Assembly: GCA_902806565.1 (NCBI GenBank)
Contig: CADCXA010000029.1
Span: 62,001-126,000, forward strand
Source: Hypoxylon rubiginosum
Lineage: Eukaryota; Ascomycota; Sordariomycetes; Xylariales; Hypoxylaceae
Direction of reading: 5' to 3'
Length of the DNA: 64,000 bases
The notes under the pieces were generated by a model. That model was not told the DNA's origin, made no database searches, and saw only the letters and a program-made list of their open reading frames with translations. The position numbers and the translations under genes are program-made. Shown here one piece after another: positions 50,301-61,361 of this stretch (positions are counted from its first letter, which is position 1; the number at the start of each line of letters is the position of its first letter).

Positions 50301-53057
50301 TCGTGACACCCGTCGGGACTCGCGCATTCCCACGCGCTCACTCCAGATTAGATCATCTCGATGTCTCGGGTCTAGTCTAGATCCCTAGATCCGCCAGGCT
50401 ATCGTGCCCGGCGAAGCTTTTACCGAATACATAAAATACAGACTACCCTAGCGCCTAGGTACCTAGGTAAGAATTATAAGAGCAACAGAAGGCGGTTGAC
50501 AGTAGAAGACACTGTCTAGAGAGCACTATCATCTCGCGTCATGTTACCTATCTACTAGGGAGCATGTCTATGTACTTTCATCTAGGTGCTGGTCGCTATA
50601 GGTAAACTTATTACTGCGTAATCACCCCTTGTCACCTTGGGGATCTCGTTGGGTAACACCGTACCTGAACTTGTTAACAGACGGCTCATATATACCTAAG
50701 ATAGATACGATATATTCACGTTACTTGACCTTACTAAGAATTAATCGAGTACTCCGATTCCATAGGGGAAGATAGGGGGGTTCGAGAGAGGCTGCTGCCC
50801 CAAGATCGAAACAACCACCAATAATACCTTTTTGTCTTATTGTCACGGCTTATTTACACTACGGGGGGAAAAACACCAATCTCTTCCTGTATTTTACTAC
50901 TTACTCACCCACATAAGACTTGTTACTCGTCTCGTCCAACCCCCAGCCTCCGACGATCTTTGGTGGTGACCAGAATCTCGTATTCGCTAGCCCCATCACG
51001 CCAATAGCCCCTGTCAATCCCAAGCAAGCAGGCTCCGCTCCGAACCACCCCCCCTAAACCATAACTGTATTCATTGGTAGGGAAATAATACAGAGGTCTG
51101 CCCTTATTGTTACTACCGTTTCCGGGAGAAATCGAGGGTATAACCTGAGCCCTCGAGGGTTGGTGTTGGGGGTACAGGCTGCTAAGAAAGATGGGGGAAC
51201 TGTACTGTACAAGGTAGACACACCTACATATACCTACATACACCTTACATACCTTACATACCTATGTATGTAGGAAGACGGATCCTATCACGCACTAGGA
51301 CTTGACTCCGTTCGATTTTATAAAATACTAACGAGTCTAGAGGCTCAAACTAGTAGGTTGAAGACCTCAGCTAATAAACCGGGGGAGGTGTCCGCCCTTG
51401 GCATTCTACTTCACCTGCTACTAAAGGCCAAGAGGAGAATCTGTTGATATCATCTCCTTGACGTTCCTCCAGATCGATCGATTCGAAAAGGGCATGTCCC
51501 GTTAGTGAGTTAGTACACGCCCCGTCCCCGTACCGGTCGAGGTACCTACCAAAGACAGCGAAGGCATGGTGATACATGATACGCCGGAGGTATCAAGAAA
51601 TAGGACCCCCGTCTTCATATATTCTTCATATCTGCCGTACCAAACTACGAGGACCGGAATTTCAGAAGTAGGAATAGTGTCTGTGGTGGGATCCCCCTTT
51701 CTGTGAATGGGGGCAGGATACCTACGCAGATCTACACAAGGTACAGTACATACATGTACGCCCTCCACTTGTCTCCTCCCCCTAAAGTATCAGTACTGCC
51801 ACCGCTTCTTGCACCTTGCATACACTCTGACTTTCCTAGATGAGCAGCTTCGAGAATTATTCTAGAACTATTCTACTAGCGTTCCAGCATTCCTTTCCTC
51901 TGCTCCTCCTTCTATGCTCATCCCGAGTCTGTCAAGCTCCCCCGAACGGCAATCCACTATTGAGCCGTCAAGCTAACTTCTCTTCGTCCTGTAGTGCGAC
52001 CTTCTCCTTTCGTATGTCGTTACACGAATTCCCCAAGCAAACCAGGAGCTATACGTATGTAAGCCTAAACCGCGTAGACCGGAGCTGCGTTCCCTAAACC
52101 TAGTGAGTCGACAGCAAACACGTCGGGGCCAGTTTCAAAGCTGCCTTCTACTAATAAATTACCTAATTATTAGCATCAGAGGCTTCGAATTGTCCCCGTA
52201 TCCATATCCGACAGCGCGGAGAGTTGACGTTTTAATCTACTAGGCTACCTCCTCTCGATGGACGGCAGACCCGAAGACCATGTCCTTCCCGCATGAAATA
52301 CCTACTGCGTACGCTAGAATTATGCTTCTTGACGTAGGCAACGACGAGAATTTATTTACCGGCCTGCCCTCTCTCCCACTACGAGGCCCCCTTTACTGGC
52401 GTGAGGCCAACACCTCCCCTAAGATTCGTAGAAAACGCTCGCCGAGAAAACAATAACGGAACGATGACTAGACCACTTTCTACAAAACCCCTATATGTAT
52501 ATCGTCTTCTACGGCAACTATGACCAAAGGCTACACTTGGCATCAGGCCATGCTGTTAATAAGCAGCCGCGAGGTCTAGGCGCACGGTAGCATTACGCAT
52601 AGGGGCGTAACGCTATTCATGGCTTGGTTTCTATAGACATGGAGAGGTCTGTTACATGTCGGGAGCAATGGCGGCACGAGTCGTGAGGATAGCTCGCAAG
52701 TGTATATTCCAAGTTTCAAGTTCCAGACTCTAGTGTACGTGATCACGGCTCCTGGATCTATTAGCCCCTTTAACACAAGTTTTGGGATAGGGATCATCTG
52801 AAACCAAAATGGCACTTAGTCCACCATCATTCCCCTTAAACGACCTTCGCCGCTTAACCCAAGTGTCCAACACCGTTAATACCATCGGCATCACAGAAAC
52901 AGAGAAGCACTTGCTGCCATCAAAACGTTGTAGTAAATACAAATCGTACATGACATACCTATTTACGGACTCGAATCGTTCTATATACTCCTAGGCACCA
53001 TTATATACCTCCCTTCCTGTTCACCACCACCACCACTTCCCCTACGCAACGCAAAAC
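47317..53057. other. Intergenic region between the Zn2Cys6 gene and the P450
   Basis: 5.7 kb without a supported gene. 47.3-47.8 kb is probably the 3' region of the transcription factor. 48.15 kb downward on the minus strand starts a Ser/Pro-rich frame (47865-48152) that contains a GTAAGT but has no recognisable domain. 48661-48685 duplicates GGTTAGCCTTG, and 48798-48832 holds CACGGGT-type repeats. 49.3-49.6 kb is GC-rich. 50.9-51.8 kb has unassigned frames on the minus strand. 52.1-53.0 kb shows nothing. Confidence 0.5.
48798..48832. repeat. Degenerate tandem repeat of CACGGGT units
   Basis: Successive TCACGGGGTCGCGGGCCACGGG-like and TCACGGG units over about 35 bp. Confidence 0.75.
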
Positions 53058-54722
53058 CTACACGGCCTCCCTCCTCCGCCTGACCCGGATCGTCGCCTTC
53101 ATGGGCGGTATCCTGTTCAGGCCGAACCAGAAGTTGTCCGGCCGGCGCTCCAGCCGCTCGATGTCGTAGTGCATGACGATGTACGCGAGCATGAGCTTTA
53201 GCTCGCTGGACGCGAAGAACCTGCCGGGGCACGCGTGCCTGCCGTGCCCGAACGCCGTGTACTCGGGGCTCGTGGTCGCGAAGGCCTGGCGCGCGCGCTG
53301 GACGTACGACGACGACGATGGCTCCTCCCCTTCCTTCCCGTCTCCTCCTCCTGCCGTCGGAGCGGCCCGCTTCTCCGCGAACCGGAACGGCCGGAACTCG
53401 TCCGGGTCCGGGTACTTTTCGGGGTCGTGGAACACGGGGTACGAGGGCGCGCACAGCACAACCCCCTTGGGCACGCGCACGCCCGACGGCGTCGTGACGC
53501 CGCCCTCGCGGACGACCCGGCGGGCCGTCGCGATCGTGACGAACGAGTTGACGCGCTGCGACTCGCGCATCACGCTGTCGAGCTTCTCCATGGCCGCCAG
53601 CGCCCGCTTGTTCCAGGCCCCGCCGTGCGCGGCCAGCACCGAGCTTATCTCGGCCCGCAGCTCGTCGAGGTATTCTGAGGGTGCGGCAGCTAGGTCCAGC
53701 AGCGCGTGCGTGATGGCGAACGACGACGTGTGGATCGACGCGAAGTTGAGTAGGAGGATTCGCCCGCTGAGCGTGTCGGGATGCGAGTGGTATTCGCCGC
53801 CGAGCGCGGCCGCCTGCGCGATCGACCACTGCAGGAAGTCGTTGGGTTCTTTCTCACTACCACCGTCGCCGCCGCCGCTCTTCTCGGGGTCCGCGCGCCG
53901 CGCCGCGAACGCGGCCAACCGCCGCTCGACCTCGGGGCGCAGGATGCCGTAGAAGCGCCGGGTGTGTATGCGGTTCGGCAGCGTGACGAGGGGCGCGAGG
54001 AGCGGCCGCAGCGGCGCCGGCGTGAACCGCAGTATCGTGGAGCCGACGGGCACGTCCTGCGCGTACGCGAGCCCGGCGTCGAGCAGGTCCTGGTTCCGGC
54101 ACAGCGGCAGCCCGACGAAGACGCGGTTCGTCACCTGCCCGATGATGCGGCGCATCGCGTCGTACGCACAAATTTCTCGAAAGCCCTCGTCTGCGTCGGA
54201 GTCGTCGGCGCCCCAGAGCTCGTCCACGCTGAACCGGATCTCGTCGAGCAGCGCCGGCACCAGGTTGCCCGTCTCCCGGGTCAGCACGGTCGAGATGAGC
54301 TTCTGGTGGACGGGGTCGTGGACGAGCCTCGGGTCCGTGACGGTGAAGTCGAGCTGCAGGGAGTCCAGCACCTGCTCGTGCAGGTCGACGTCGGCGTCGG
54401 GCTGGTCGACGAGCCACTGCAGCTCGCGCGCGGGCAGCTGCACGAAGTCCTGGGCGCCGGCGACGGGCAGGACGACGGCTTCGTCGCGGTACTGTCCGTA
54501 GGCGACCTCGGTGGCTGTTTTCATGTCCTTGGCGTTGCGCCACCGCGCCCGGGCCAACGGGAACCACTCCCCGGGCCGGGCGCCGACAATGGGGATGCCC
54601 GAGGGTAGCCCCGAGGGCCGCAGGAACAGCTGGTACGCGAGGTAGGCGACCGCGAGCAGGACCGGGGCTAGCACAGCCGGCCGGCCCAGCGCCGTCTCTA
54701 GTGGTTCCAGTAGCGCCGTCAT
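53058..54722 (-). CDS. Cytochrome P450 monooxygenase, fungal ent-kaurene-oxidase-like group
   Basis: Haem-thiolate monooxygenase, probably anchored in the ER membrane and acting on a hydrophobic substrate; single exon, 554 residues, normal length. An N-terminal membrane anchor spans about residues 14-34, followed by the proline-rich hinge RPSGLPSGIP. The I helix is NFASIHTSS (326-334), with His-Thr-Ser where many P450s have an acidic residue and Thr, as in fungal ent-kaurene-oxidase/CYP68-like groups. The ExxR motif is ESQR (387-390), the PERF-like motif is FRPFRF (443-448), and the haem-binding loop is FGHGRHACPG with ligand Cys498. An insertion rich in Gly, Glu and Ser (454-473) is unusual and probably a surface loop. 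Nearly every codon ends in G or C, unlike the left-arm genes. No terpene cyclase or other biosynthetic gene is next to it, so the substrate is unknown. Confidence 0.93.
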   Translation of the reverse strand: MTALLEPLETALGRPAVLAPVLLAVAYLAYQLFLRPSGLPSGIPIVGARPGEWFPLARARWRNAKDMKTATEVAYGQYRDEAVVLPVAGAQDFVQLPARELQWLVDQPDADVDLHEQVLDSLQLDFTVTDPRLVHDPVHQKLISTVLTRETGNLVPALLDEIRFSVDELWGADDSDADEGFREICAYDAMRRIIGQVTNRVFVGLPLCRNQDLLDAGLAYAQDVPVGSTILRFTPAPLRPLLAPLVTLPNRIHTRRFYGILRPEVERRLAAFAARRADPEKSGGGDGGSEKEPNDFLQWSIAQAAALGGEYHSHPDTLSGRILLLNFASIHTSSFAITHALLDLAAAPSEYLDELRAEISSVLAAHGGAWNKRALAAMEKLDSVMRESQRVNSFVTIATARRVVREGGVTTPSGVRVPKGVVLCAPSYPVFHDPEKYPDPDEFRPFRFAEKRAAPTAGGGDGKEGEEPSSSSYVQRARQAFATTSPEYTAFGHGRHACPGRFFASSELKLMLAYIVMHYDIERLERRPDNFWFGLNRIPPMKATIRVRRRREAV

Positions 54723-56312
54723 GGTTTTATTTTATTTTATTTTTTACTTTACTGCTCAAAGAGAGGGAATATGTATAATACTTATCTACCTAGGTAGGTA
54801 GGCAAGCCAGAAAATAAGAGGGGGAGGCACAGCTTTGTCGATGAAGTCACGCATCAGGAGGCTTACACATTTAGTAATGGGTTTCGAGTCATTGGCGCGC
54901 AACCTGGCAACCAGGTTGGCATATATGTAGGTAGGTAGCAGCTAGCTATAGGGGAAAGAAAGAAATAAGAAAAATGACTTATATAATCTACCTACATCCT
55001 AAGCTAGGTACGCGAATACGACCTCGCATCGGAACGCCCAAGAGCCGTGAGCGGATCGCCGCTCGAGATTGGATGAGGGTTCGAAGAAAAATCCCCGAGG
55101 AAAACAACTCAGGTGTTTGTCTGGCTGGTAGCGAATTGGGGACGAGGTGTCTTACTAGGGGTACCTACAGCCAGCTCGCTTAGCCGTTTTGCTAGCAGCT
55201 GACGGCAGGAAAGGATTTGCCGAGCCACTACGGGAGCAGGGGATAGTCCTCCAGTCACGCTGTGGTTACGGCGACACTACGTAGACGATGATGACGAAAG
55301 GAAATTTACACGTGATTTTGAATAGTTGTTAGGTCTAATAAATCCTAGATATCAGGATAGACTTGACTGTGAATGTTTATGAAGGAAGAATACAACAGCG
55401 AAAGCCTAATAAGTAGAACGAATTATCGTCATGGGTGTCTTGGGATCTTAGACCCCCAAATCTATAACTCCGATTTGTTTGATATATTAGGTAACACACC
55501 CTTCCTAGCTCTAGTTGGTGGTTGGAACCATAGTTAGATGAAGGCGAAAGAGGCAGAGAGAAAATATTAAATGTGTCAGATGATGAAAAGTCGACAGCCA
55601 GGAAGAGATTAAGCAGACCAGTTGTCAGGAAGTGAACAACTTACTGTATAACAATTGATCAAAGGTGATGAGTTAGCCTTGAGACTTTAGGACTATACGA
55701 TCCAGTAACCCTAGCCATCATGTCATCAACATGGCTCGGAATAGTTAGCCATGCTTATTAGAGAGGCATTTCGTTATATTGATCATTCGATCATTCGTCC
55801 AGACATCTAAAGCAGACAGACTGGTTTCAGGGGGAGTAATTATCCTCTCGTTATTATTGGTATACCTTCCGTAAATCTTGACTCGTCCGTTCCCCTTTTG
55901 CCTTGCTTTGCCTTGCCAAACCTCGTTTGAATGTATCAACCCTGTCCATGTCCCTATTGTATGATCCCATGCAACCAGATGAACGGCGAATATCGAAGAG
56001 CGAAACCCAATGCTTACATGCAAAATGATATCCGACCAGGGCTTTTTCCCCTTTAAAACTCCTGTCGTCCAAACTCGACGCCACATTTTTTCGCTCGAAC
56101 CGTCCGGACTTTGAAAAAAACTCGTGACTCGTAACAATGTGACTTGCGTTAATAACCAACCGCCCTCTTTCCCCTGAAGCACGGCACATTATGACTTGAA
56201 GGCCATGTAAGTAACCGTAGGTTCTAGTAAGACGGATCGAAACGCGTGCTTGTGGAAAGCTTTCCATTCTCCTCCTTGGGAAACACGAGGAAAGACGGGG
56301 TAAAAAGTAACC
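54723..56312. other. Intergenic region upstream of the P450
   Basis: 1.6 kb. The P450 upstream DNA starts with an A+T tract (TTTTATTTTA-like, 54725-54750) and a CCTAGGTAGG word near 54790. 55.7-56.3 kb has overlapping frames on the minus strand that are probably 3' untranslated DNA of the Sec2-type gene. Nothing else is recognised. Confidence 0.5.
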
Positions 56313-57113
56313 TCACCGCTCTCCGAGCAGACTCCGCACCCTCTCGAGCCTCCCCATAGCGCCCTCGAGCTTCTCCAGACGATCCCGCTTCTCCACGTCG
56401 CGTCGCTCGAGCACGCCGACGCGCTCCTCGAGCCGCGCCCGCGCCCGCCGCTCCTGCGCCACCATCTCGTTCGCCTGCTCGAACAGCGTCACGCTGAGCT
56501 CCTCCACCTCGCGGCTCGTGTCGTGCAGCTTCCCCTCCGCCGCCGCCCGCAGCTCCTTCTCCCGCGACAGCGCCTCTATTAGGTCGTCCGTGCTCGCGGC
56601 GCTGCCGTGGTAGCTGGCATGCGGGTTGTTGTGCATTGCCGACATCGAGCCCCGGCTGTTCGCGGCGGCCTGGGCCGCTAGGTTCGGTGTTGATTTGCGC
56701 GGCGCTAGGAGCTGCGATATGCGCGCGGCGGCGCCCGACGGCAGGAACGAGGATCGCGGGCTGCTCGCGGCGACGCTGGACGGGGGCGGCGGCGGGGTGG
56801 AGGCGCTGGTGGCGACCGAGGTGGTGGAGGCGGCGCGCAGGCGGGAGAGCTCGTCTTCGTAGTCGGCCCAGCGGTCGACTGCCGCCGTGGCCTTCTGGTT
56901 GAGGAGTCGCACCTGGGCTTGCAGGTCTTCGATCTGTTTCTGTGCCTGCAGCAGGGCGGCCTGCGCGTCGGTGTGCGAGGGGAGACCTAGTCCGCAATTG
57001 GGGCAGCAGGCGGTGGTTGTGGTGGTGGTAGTTATCTTGGTCATCTTGGATATGGGTGCAGATATGGGTGCAGTTGCGATGGATGGAAATGTCATTGTCA
57101 TGGTCGCCGACAT
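56313..57113 (-). CDS. SEC2: Sec2-type Rab guanine nucleotide exchange factor domain protein
   Basis: Single exon, 266 residues. After a Thr-rich N-terminus and a CCPNCG pair of cysteines comes a coiled coil (ALLQAQKQIEDLQAQVRLLN). A Pro/Ser/Ala-rich linker follows, then a C-terminal helix at about residues 174-262 whose pattern LSREKELRAAAEGKL, EELSVTLFEQANEMVAQER and ARLEERVGVLERRD is the Sec2/Rabin8 GEF coiled coil. Sec2 activates the Rab GTPase Sec4 on secretory vesicles and drives exocytosis and polar growth. Yeast Sec2 is much longer (over 700 residues). This protein ends just after the GEF helix, so it is either a short paralogue or one lacking the vesicle-targeting tail. GC-rich codons make other frames open; those are shadows. 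The start at 57113 is the first ATG; M5 and M7 are alternatives. Confidence 0.85.
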   Translation of the reverse strand: MSATMTMTFPSIATAPISAPISKMTKITTTTTTTACCPNCGLGLPSHTDAQAALLQAQKQIEDLQAQVRLLNQKATAAVDRWADYEDELSRLRAASTTSVATSASTPPPPPSSVAASSPRSSFLPSGAAARISQLLAPRKSTPNLAAQAAANSRGSMSAMHNNPHASYHGSAASTDDLIEALSREKELRAAAEGKLHDTSREVEELSVTLFEQANEMVAQERRARARLEERVGVLERRDVEKRDRLEKLEGAMGRLERVRSLLGER

Positions 57114-58618
57114 GGCCTCAATTGGTAATGGATCGAGTCGGCTGTAGAGATTTCGTCGCTGGTACTGTGACGTTCGCTAACGTTAGGCCTCGGTTGGTGG
57201 GTTTATTAGGCGGTAATTGGTAGTGAGTGTTGGTAATGTTGGTAATATGTTTTATTTGCTCCGGTTGAATTCCAATTCCAATTCCAATTCCAATTCCAAC
57301 AATGTGCTGAATTAATAAAGATGAAACAAGAGGTTCAAGTTTATTAGAAAAATGTACGAAAACAAACCGCCAATATTATAATTAATAAGGTGGTTGGACT
57401 CTCCGAGACATTCGTTCTCACGACTTAACAGGTTTGTGCTGATGGCCTGTTGTCGACGCCCCTACTACGAAATAGAAAAATATGCGAGTCTCGATTCTCT
57501 TACTTCCAAGGCTCGAGACGGGCTTAGCCATTAAGAGGCCAAGTTATTTGTGGTGGCGGGGCTTCCAGTTTTGACCGGACCCTGACAGCAGTAGAATGGG
57601 TAGGGGTTTCGCTGCTAGCTGCGCCTCGTTATATTCGTCTTGCACAAGTATCCTACTCTTTGAATTAAGGAGGTGGGTACTTCCAACGCGTATTTTCTCT
57701 TACTTGCGCGGGTTGAACTCGTGATTTTAAACCAATATTCAATTTTGAGATTTCTCGTAAAAGCTGACATTTGCCATTATCCCTTCTTTGAGATATGAGA
57801 TATTCTGTAACGCGACAGAAGATAATAGAAAATACCATGTTCTCTTCTTATTCTTATGCTTTTGTGTCAGTGGCGCAGCCGTAAGAAGATTCGCAATATC
57901 CTGTGGCGTCCCGTAGGATCAACAGCCGCTATGAAACATCAGACCAAACCCCATTTCAAGTCCAAGCTGAAATAGCAATATCCATTAGTTGTCTGTATTA
58001 AGTACCAGGATAATATCTTGTCAGCTTGTGGTATCTACCAAGTTGTGAATATAAACATGCCGTGCATGTGTATTTCATGACTATCAGTCGGTGGACCTCA
58101 GGTTGCAGGTCTCGACACAAAACCAGTAACGTGAATAAGTTTTATATTCATGTATGAGTTCGCGTCCACATCTGCTGTAGCCGACTCTCGCGTCATCATC
58201 ATGATGCTTGGTTCAGATAGCCTGGCCTTGTGTTGTATAACACTCTTTGTGGTCTGAGACCACACCACACCTCTCTATAGAAACTATCCATCGTAATCTC
58301 TTTGGTGTTCTCAGCCAAAGGTGAATTTTCTCCTGGAAGTTCGTCTAGAAGGCTTATATACTACTCTCCTATCCGCGGTGCCCCCTGAAGCTCAACCAAG
58401 TAATTCAGGCGTGGCTGCTTGATATCTGAACTATCCATCCTATGCTTAGGTGGAGAATGCGTACACCATGCCAAATGGTGTAGTAGTGCAAATCAACTCC
58501 TTATAGTAGTTAACCACGGACTTAGCTCGTCTATACCTATACGGCATAGCGGATCGTGAGCATTTGCAGGCTGTGCAAGGACATTGCCCAATGACGACAT
58601 TGGCAACAACCAGGGCGT
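57114..58618. other. Intergenic region between the Sec2-type gene and CSL4
   Basis: 1.5 kb. 57268-57298 is an AATTCC tandem repeat about 155 bp upstream of the Sec2-type start. The rest (57.3-58.6 kb) contains no open frame or RNA I can recognise. Confidence 0.55.
57268..57298. repeat. 6-bp tandem repeat AATTCC, five copies
   Basis: Five consecutive AATTCC units in the upstream region of the Sec2-type gene. Confidence 0.95.
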
Positions 58619-59429
58619 CTAAAAAGGTTTCGCGACCTTCCTCGGCTCACTCAGACCGGTCTCCGGGTCCTTGTATTCCTTCCAGCTGACGGGATACATG
58701 GTATTTCCGGCCTCGCTCCTAGCCATAACGACGCCGAGCTCATTACTCGCCGTCGAGAGGTAGTAGTTGGCTTGGTCGCCTAGGGAAATCTTTTTTCCAC
58801 ACGAGAACTGTTAGCCAACACAAATTCCCTTCCTCTAGGTATGTAGATGTACATATAATATATAGAGGAACCAGATGACTTACCACCTGCGCCCTGACGA
58901 TGTCGCCCGGACGGAAGCTCTCGTATATCTTGACGCGGTCCTTCTCCGTGGCCCGGACGTCCTGTACGCGCACCATGCCCTGCCACTCGGCCTCGAGCAC
59001 CGTGTCGCCCACCACCAGGATCGCGACGCTCGCGTGCCGCGGCGTGATGCGCGTCACCCGGCATAGCACCGTGTTGCCGACTTCGGGTAGCACCTCGCGC
59101 TTCTCGGTCGCACCGTCGCTGCCGCTGTTACCTTCCGCCGACCTCAGAACCGATATCGTCGGCAGCACTCCTCCGCTGCCGCCATCAGTAGTGTTGCCGG
59201 TGTTGTTATTCGTACTTGTGGCCAGCGCGGCGATCTTGGTTAGCCGTTTCGGGGGCCCGGGGGGCTTCGACGAAGATGAGGAAGTAGGAGGAGGCGGTGG
59301 CTGGGAGACGGCGACGGTGCCGAGGAGCGACGAGTATAGGTTCGCCTCGTGGATATGTGTGCCCGCACCGGCGGCGTACTTGTCCGAGGGCCCGAGTAAC
59401 TGCCCCGGGACTGCGACCGCTTGCGCCAT
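58619..59429 (-). CDS. CSL4: Exosome core subunit Csl4
   Basis: Cap subunit of the RNA exosome, the 3'-5' RNA-degrading complex of nucleus and cytoplasm. Exons 58884-59429 and 58619-58789 on the minus strand, phase-0 intron of 94 nt; 238 residues. The N-terminal domain (PGQLLGPSDKYAAGAGTHIH, residues 8-27) is the Csl4/Ecr1-type fold. A Pro/Ser/Asn-rich linker follows, then an S1 RNA-binding domain from about residue 118 (VGNTVLCRVTRITPRHASVA, then VRVQDVRATEKDRVKIYESF and RPGDIVRAQV) continued after the splice by ISLGDQANYYLSTASNELGV. The acceptor GGAAAAAAG is unusually purine-rich, but the spliced protein is a clean match. ATG 59429 begins the conserved N-terminus; the open frame extends upstream without homology. 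It is divergent from ERG2. Confidence 0.92.
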
Positions 59430-59928
59430 CGTCGTGAGTCGGGGGAAATTTGGATTTGCAGTTGGGCAGGATTGGCGACCGTAAGATGCAATTGGGTGGT
59501 CGTTATGGAGGAAGCTTACGAATTTGCTTGGTGATGATGCAACAGGAATCCGCGGGCTGCGATAGAGACGGAAATCTTTCGCTCCGTTATGCAATAGTGG
59601 ATCGAGAATCTGCAAGTGCCCGTGGACGGTGGATGGTACGTACCTAATGTACCTGATGTACATGGCGCGATCCGGCTGTCTGGGCTGCCGGACCCACCTG
59701 TCATATGGCAAGTCAGGCACAAGCTGCTCACTGGACTAGCTGGACCCCTTATTATCTCCCCGTACCCACTAAAAAGTTGCTGAGCTTCTTACATATTGCG
59801 CTTCGTTTCAACCGTAGAAGTTTCCATTCGTTCTAGCACCTTTTTAATAGGGAAGCCCGCGCCTCTGCTGTCTCGCCTCCCGTCCGTTCATTCGTCGTGT
59901 ACCATTTCTGTCTCGGAACCGTGTAGCA
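59430..59928. promoter_or_regulatory. Divergent CSL4/ERG2 promoter region
   Basis: 499 bp between two outward-facing start codons. No sterol-response-like element could be assigned with confidence by eye. Confidence 0.6.
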
Positions 59929-60702
59929 ATGGCGCCAAATAATTCCCAGAGCGGTGGTCTCACCAGGCTGCTCATGTTCGTCGGTATCCTGATCGGCGTC
60001 TTCACCCCGATCGTATACCTGATGGAGCGCAACCTCGAGAGCTTCTACGTGTTCAAGACCGACGAGCTGCACGACCTGGCCAAACGCGGCATCGAGGCGC
60101 ACGGCAACGACACCGCCAAGATCGTCGAGTACATCGTCGCCGAGCTGCGCGAGAACCACCCTTCCCACGTCAATCCCAAGTGGAACGTCCCCGACGAGTG
60201 GGTCTTTAACAATGCCGGTGGCGCTATGGGCGGCATGTACATCATCCATGCCAGTAAGTCGTTGTTTTGTTTTTTTTTTTCGCCTTCACATGAAATCTGT
60301 CTACCTACCTAATTGACTAACACGTTCCTCCTGCCAGGCATCACGGAGTACTTGATCATCTTCGGCACGGCGGTCGGCACCGAGGGCCACTCGGGCCGGC
60401 ACACGGCGGACGACTACTTCCACATCTTGACGGGCGAGCAGTGGGCGTATGTGCCGGGCGAGTTCCTGCCCGAGGTGTACCCGGCCGGCAGCGTGCACCA
60501 CCTGAAGCGCGGCGTCGTCAAGCAGTACAAGATGCCCGAGGGCTGCTTCGCCCTCGAGTACGCCCGCGGCTGGATCCCCCCCATGCTGTTCTTCGGCTTC
60601 GCCGACGGCATCTCCAGCACCCTCGACGTCCAGACCCTCTACCGCACCGTGGTCCTCACCGGTAGGGAGATGATTTCGAACCTCCTCATTGGAAAGATCT
60701 AA
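59929..60702 (+). CDS. ERG2: C-8 sterol isomerase Erg2
   Basis: ER membrane enzyme that moves the sterol double bond from C-8 to C-7 in ergosterol synthesis, a homologue of the mammalian sigma-1 receptor. Exons 59929-60253 and 60338-60702, intron 84 nt splitting a Ser codon; 229 residues, the usual length. One N-terminal membrane segment spans about residues 12-31 ([18 protein letters not shown]). The core is highly conserved: [64 protein letters not shown], then [13 protein letters not shown]. The acidic residues in ADDYF and LEYARG correspond to those needed for activity and ligand binding in Erg2/sigma-1. It ends in ISNLLIGKI. The start has a caATGgc context. Confidence 0.96.
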
Positions 60703-61361
60703 AGCCGCGGCCGCTATTGTGCGGTGACTTGGAATATAGATGGCTGTGCTCTGGTGTAGAGCTCAGATTTTATCACTCATTGCCTCGAAATTTAGACGGA
60801 ACTGGTAGAGTGAGGCCAACGGTAGCGGTCATGTACGAAAATCCTTCAAATAACATCCATTTAATTATATAATACATAAGTATTCTTGAAAGAAACAATT
60901 TAGAACAAAATTTTGAATCTTCGTTTATTTTGTTACTTCGTTAGTTTTAGTCTTTAAAAATCGTGTACCTTATTAGCTTGGTTACTAGGGCAAAGAAGTA
61001 TAGCTATCGCTAATATGAAAATAGTACCGGAATCCAAATCCAGCGAAGGTGAGAAGAGGAATCCAATGAATCTATAGACGTAGACGACTGTCCCAGCCAA
61101 TTCCAATGAAGAGTGTAGGTTACCTACCTGGTAGCAAGGTAACGTTATAAACGGCTTGCATTCATTCTTTTTCTGCTCCTTTATTACGGAATTTACTTGC
61201 AGATCTTCAATTCATTTAATCATCTGCTCCCTTATTCTTTCTATTCATCTACCTAGGTACATACGTAGACAAAGTCGTGATGGGGTATCATGCCAATACC
61301 GTTGAACACAATGCTCCGTCTAATGCAGCGCCTTCGCAATGACCCGAAAAAACCCCTTCCC
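60703..61361. other. Intergenic region between convergent ERG2 and DNA ligase genes
   Basis: 659 bp holding the two 3' ends. 60850-60960 is A+T-rich. Nothing else is recognised. Confidence 0.6.

Noticed and set aside
59430..59720. 97-codon upstream extension of the CSL4 open frame
   Set aside because: It lacks any match to the family, while the ATG at 59429 starts the conserved N-terminus.
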